From: Breviolum minutum Mf 1.05b.01
Taxonomy: Eukaryota > Sar > Dinophyceae > Suessiales > Symbiodiniaceae
Direction: 5' to 3'
Length of the DNA stretch: 64,000 nucleotides
NCBI GenBank assembly: GCA_000507305.1
Contig: DF239026.1
Span: 249,571 to 313,570 of the forward strand
In this document: positions 62,095 to 64,000 of the stretch, one piece after another
Layout of the letters: each line of letters starts with the position of its first letter
Position numbering within the stretch: position 1 is the first letter of the stretch
The notes under the pieces: generated by a model
Seen by the model: only the letters and a program-made list of their open reading frames with translations
What the model was told of the DNA's origin: nothing
The model's database searches: none
Program-made: the position numbers and the translations under genes

Positions 62095-62437
62095 GAGTTA
62101 CGGACAAACTTTGGTACATGGCAAAGGGACATCCTTAAGTAGGGTGGGCCCTATCGGTTTTGCAGTGATGGCAACCCCAGGACCCTCTCAATACTACTTT
62201 GGTCATACCTATATTTGTCCGATACTCATATTGACATATGTAGACGTAAAAACATAAAGATATGTCTTTGGACTATTTACATTCATATCATCCGCTATGA
62301 ATACAACTACGTACAACTCATCACAATCTCCGGCCGGCTGACCTCAAATACAAGAACTAACAATATCCTTCTAAAACACAACGAAGATCTGGCTTCAAAA
62401 TATACATCGCTCACGAATCTCAAGATGAAAACTGATC

Positions 62438-62541
62438 ATATGGGTGTTTCCTTAATGGTATCCCCAAAACACCCCAAAATGATCATTTTTAGTAGGAAAA
62501 CCCATGGTTGTTGGGTACCACCATTTTAGGAAACCCCCAAA
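62438..62541. repeat. Family B element, divergent
   Basis: It runs from CATATGGGTGTTTCCTTAAT to CCATTTTAGGAAACCCCCAAA and ends 33 bp before an exon. Confidence 0.65.
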
Positions 62542-62574
62542 TCAAAACCCAACAAATTGTTTCCTTTCTCTTAG

Positions 62575-62682
62575 ATGTGGATCTCTATCTGTGCCATCTT
62601 TGATCGCCGCTGGGGAATTGCTCCTGTGGAGCACGGCTTCCACATGACGTCCTTGAAGAGGCACGCGATGAGACCTGCGCAG
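62575..62682 (+). CDS. Exon of unknown gene, antisense also open
   Basis: The exon is 108 nt, phase 0, after the strong acceptor GTTTCCTTTCTCTTAG. It reads MWISICAIFDRRWGIAPVEH, then GFHMTSLKRHAMRPAQ. The - strand over the same bases is open too (GLIACLFKDVMWKPCSTGAI), and I prefer + because of the acceptor and because neighbours at 57.3-60.2 kb are on +. The donor at its end is not a GT. Confidence 0.5.
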
Positions 62683-62731
62683 AGTGATGTAACGAAGCCA
62701 ACATCACTGACATAGATTTTACAGCCCTTAG

Positions 62732-62814
62732 CCATCCAAACACCTCCGGAGAAGGTATTTTGTTTGACCCCCAAAAACATGCCTAAAACACCTTCTCAGG
62801 AGGTATTTGGATGT
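62732..62814. repeat. 83-bp hairpin element
   Basis: CATCCAAACACCTCCGGAGA at the left is mirrored by TCTCAGGAGGTATTTGGATG at the right, about 24 bp of near-perfect inverted repeat around a short loop. I saw no second copy in the window. Confidence 0.7.
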
Positions 62815-62967
62815 CTAGGGCGTGGAAATGGTTTTATCCAAACATTCCCTTAGCCGGCTTGATATGCTTGATGGTAACTCACAAAAAAATACAATGGAAA
62901 ACAATAAATTCAACATTGACAGAAGTCAATGTAACTAGAAGTTCTGCTTCTGGTTACACATATATAT

Positions 62968-63064
62968 CTAGTTTGTGGTCTCAACCCGTTTGAAAAATAT
63001 TAGTCAAATTGGACCTTTTCCCCAAGTAGGAATGAAGGTAGAAAATATTTGAAACCGGCATCTG
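62968..63064 (-). repeat. Family A element, reverse orientation
   Basis: It runs from CTAGTTTGTGGTCTCAACCC to TATTTGAAACCGGCATCTGG. Confidence 0.7.
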
Positions 63065-63197
63065 GAATCTAGTTATAATGGTCCATCATTTTTGTTTGTT
63101 CCACATCCTTCAGGTAAGAACAAATAAAAACCATGGATGTCGTCAAACTTCTTCAGTCACTTGAAATACCTAACGTCACTTTGGAGTTTCTTTTACC

Positions 63198-63293
63198 CCC
63201 CTGAAAACTAACATGACATTGGAAGATCCACATGTTCAATAGGAAATACATCTTCGATTGGTGGATTTTCCATTGTCATGTTAGTGTAACCAG
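63198..63293. repeat. Family D-like element
   Basis: It runs from CCCCCTGAAAACTAACATGA to TTGTCATGTTAGTGTAAC, with GGAAATACATCTTC inside as in other D copies. Confidence 0.6.
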
Positions 63294-63299
63294 TTTTTC

Positions 63300-64000
63300 C
63301 CCGAAAAATACAGAGTTTTACACTTTTAGTTGACTCGTGTTGAGGGTGAAGATCATCATTGATGCGGCAACGCAACATGTTGGCAAAACCCATCGGGTTT
63401 CAATAGAAATTCCTAGGATCCCTAGGCATCCAGTCATATTCTCAAATGATTGGGATGCCCGATCACCTGGTCAGCATAGTATTTAGGTACATTTAGGTTC
63501 CATTACCATTCTGAGTTTCGGTGATTGGATCCCGAGGCAATAATGACAGTTAGGACCAAGTGTTTGAAAAAACCCATGGAATCCCCAAAACACGTCATGT
63601 ATAATTATCCCTCGCGGAAGGCGGGAAACCAAAGCACTAAGCCAAACATGACATAACCAGTCGCTGATGATTTATCTTGTGAAGGAAAAAAGAGCACTGC
63701 AACTTAACTCAAATGAACACCATTGCTTACATATTTGATACTTCATGATGAAACAAAAAAAACAAACATCAAGGACGTCCACCCTTGTTGGGGGGTAAGG
63801 AAAAAAATGATGCATGTTCATAATTTGTCTACACAGTAGATTCTGCAGGAATCTCCTGGTTCCGACTTCTTACCTTTGGTGAAACTCCCAGTTAACAGAG
63901 TCCGTAGCGACATGACGGATGACCTTCACCAACCTCCCAAACATTATGAGATGCTCCGAAAAAATCTTATGTAATAAAAAACCACAAGAAACCACAAGAC
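63300..64000. other. Window end, nothing recognised
   Basis: No repeat family copy, long open frame or paired splice sites were seen. Confidence 0.4.

Larger units (their letters stand above)
60240..62430. other. Interval with repeats and one ambiguous coding stretch
   Basis: AT microsatellites stand at 60.91, 61.16 and 62.06 kb, A at 61.39 and a D-like element at about 61.80-61.90 kb. Over 61203-61372 both strands look coding: - strand MDPWRVTHNAGAECFSKIQQ then CLGECGLYQSGADG, preceded by a pyrimidine-rich CTTTTCTTTTTTCGAG, and + strand TTFPETLLDLREALRSCVVS. The - strand has the better acceptor. I leave it uncalled. Confidence 0.45.

Noticed and set aside
2085..63064. CRISPR-like array from regularly recurring 20-mers (family A ends)
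   Set aside because: Spacing is irregular over kilobases, units are inverted-repeat elements with conserved interiors, and the context is eukaryotic.
1..64000. Dinoflagellate spliced-leader relic (core GCCATTTTGGCTCAAG)
   Set aside because: I looked for the core and found only weak look-alikes such as AGCCATTTTGACTCAAAA at about 34.7 kb, which is the family A centre. Not claimed.
1..64000. tRNA or rRNA genes
   Set aside because: No cloverleaf with the conserved GGTTCRANNCC box or conserved rRNA core was noticed by eye; a tRNAscan or Rfam run would be needed to exclude them.

Overview
The window looks like nuclear DNA of an intron-rich eukaryote, most probably a dinoflagellate. The evidence is indirect. 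There are no bacterial-style operons. Short AG-bounded exons (about 28-200 nt) sit far apart on the + strand in AT-richer DNA full of roughly 100-bp inverted-repeat elements. There are two large retroelements of types I associate with dinoflagellate genomes. I found no rRNA, tRNA, CRISPR array or spliced-leader relic. No lineage marker was decisive, so the species is open.

Layout. 0-5 kb: short repeats, a relic of a Helitron-type replicase/helicase protein (3.35-3.69 kb) and one clean mini-exon. 5.4-11.3 kb: a decayed non-LTR retroelement, + strand, with an RRM-like N-terminus, reverse transcriptase, C2H2 fingers and a C5-cytosine-methyltransferase-like C-terminus, broken by several frameshifts. 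11.8-49.5 kb: a scatter of + strand exons, starting with an ATG exon (11.83 kb) and including an RRM exon (16.63 kb), Pro/Ala/Met/Gln-rich exons (21.2, 23.0, 25.4, 27.3, 49.1, 49.45 kb), an EF-hand exon (26.2 kb), and Lys/Arg/Asp/Glu-rich exons (32.7-38.0 kb). They may belong to one very long RNA-binding or splicing-factor-like gene or to several consecutive genes; this cannot be settled without transcripts. 49.67-57.16 kb: a complete Ty1/copia element, - strand, with identical 135-bp LTRs, PBS, PPT, an uninterrupted 1907-codon gag-pol frame and an extra upstream open frame. 57.3-62.7 kb: more + strand exons of an unknown gene, two of which share a duplicated segment.

Repeat families, named here for reference. 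A: about 100 bp, ends CTAGGTGGTGGTTTCAA / TTGAAACCACCAACTAG. B: about 110 bp, ends ATGGGTGTTTCCAAAAATA and its complement. C: about 95 bp, ends TACCCTCCAGGGAACTAACA and complement-like. D: about 100 bp, ends TACTCCCCGGAAAACTAAC and variants. E: about 90 bp, contains CTACCATGGGATG...CACCATTTGG, no clear inverted ends. F: about 150 bp, ends ACTTGGAGGATCATCC and complement. G: about 105-120 bp, ends GTTGATGGAAGAAATCC / GGATTTCTTCCATCAACAGTAG. H: about 110 bp, ends TCTGGGCAAATTAT and complement. K: about 125 bp, ends near TTACACTCCCTGAAC, contains GGGGCGAGCTGTTAG.

The main biological point is that families A and G carry GT at one end and AG at the other, and several copies lie exactly between exon edges. 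They therefore look like introner-type mobile elements that create introns. Region by region, the window shows retroelements, Helitron remains and introner-like MITEs nested in and building the introns of a few host genes.
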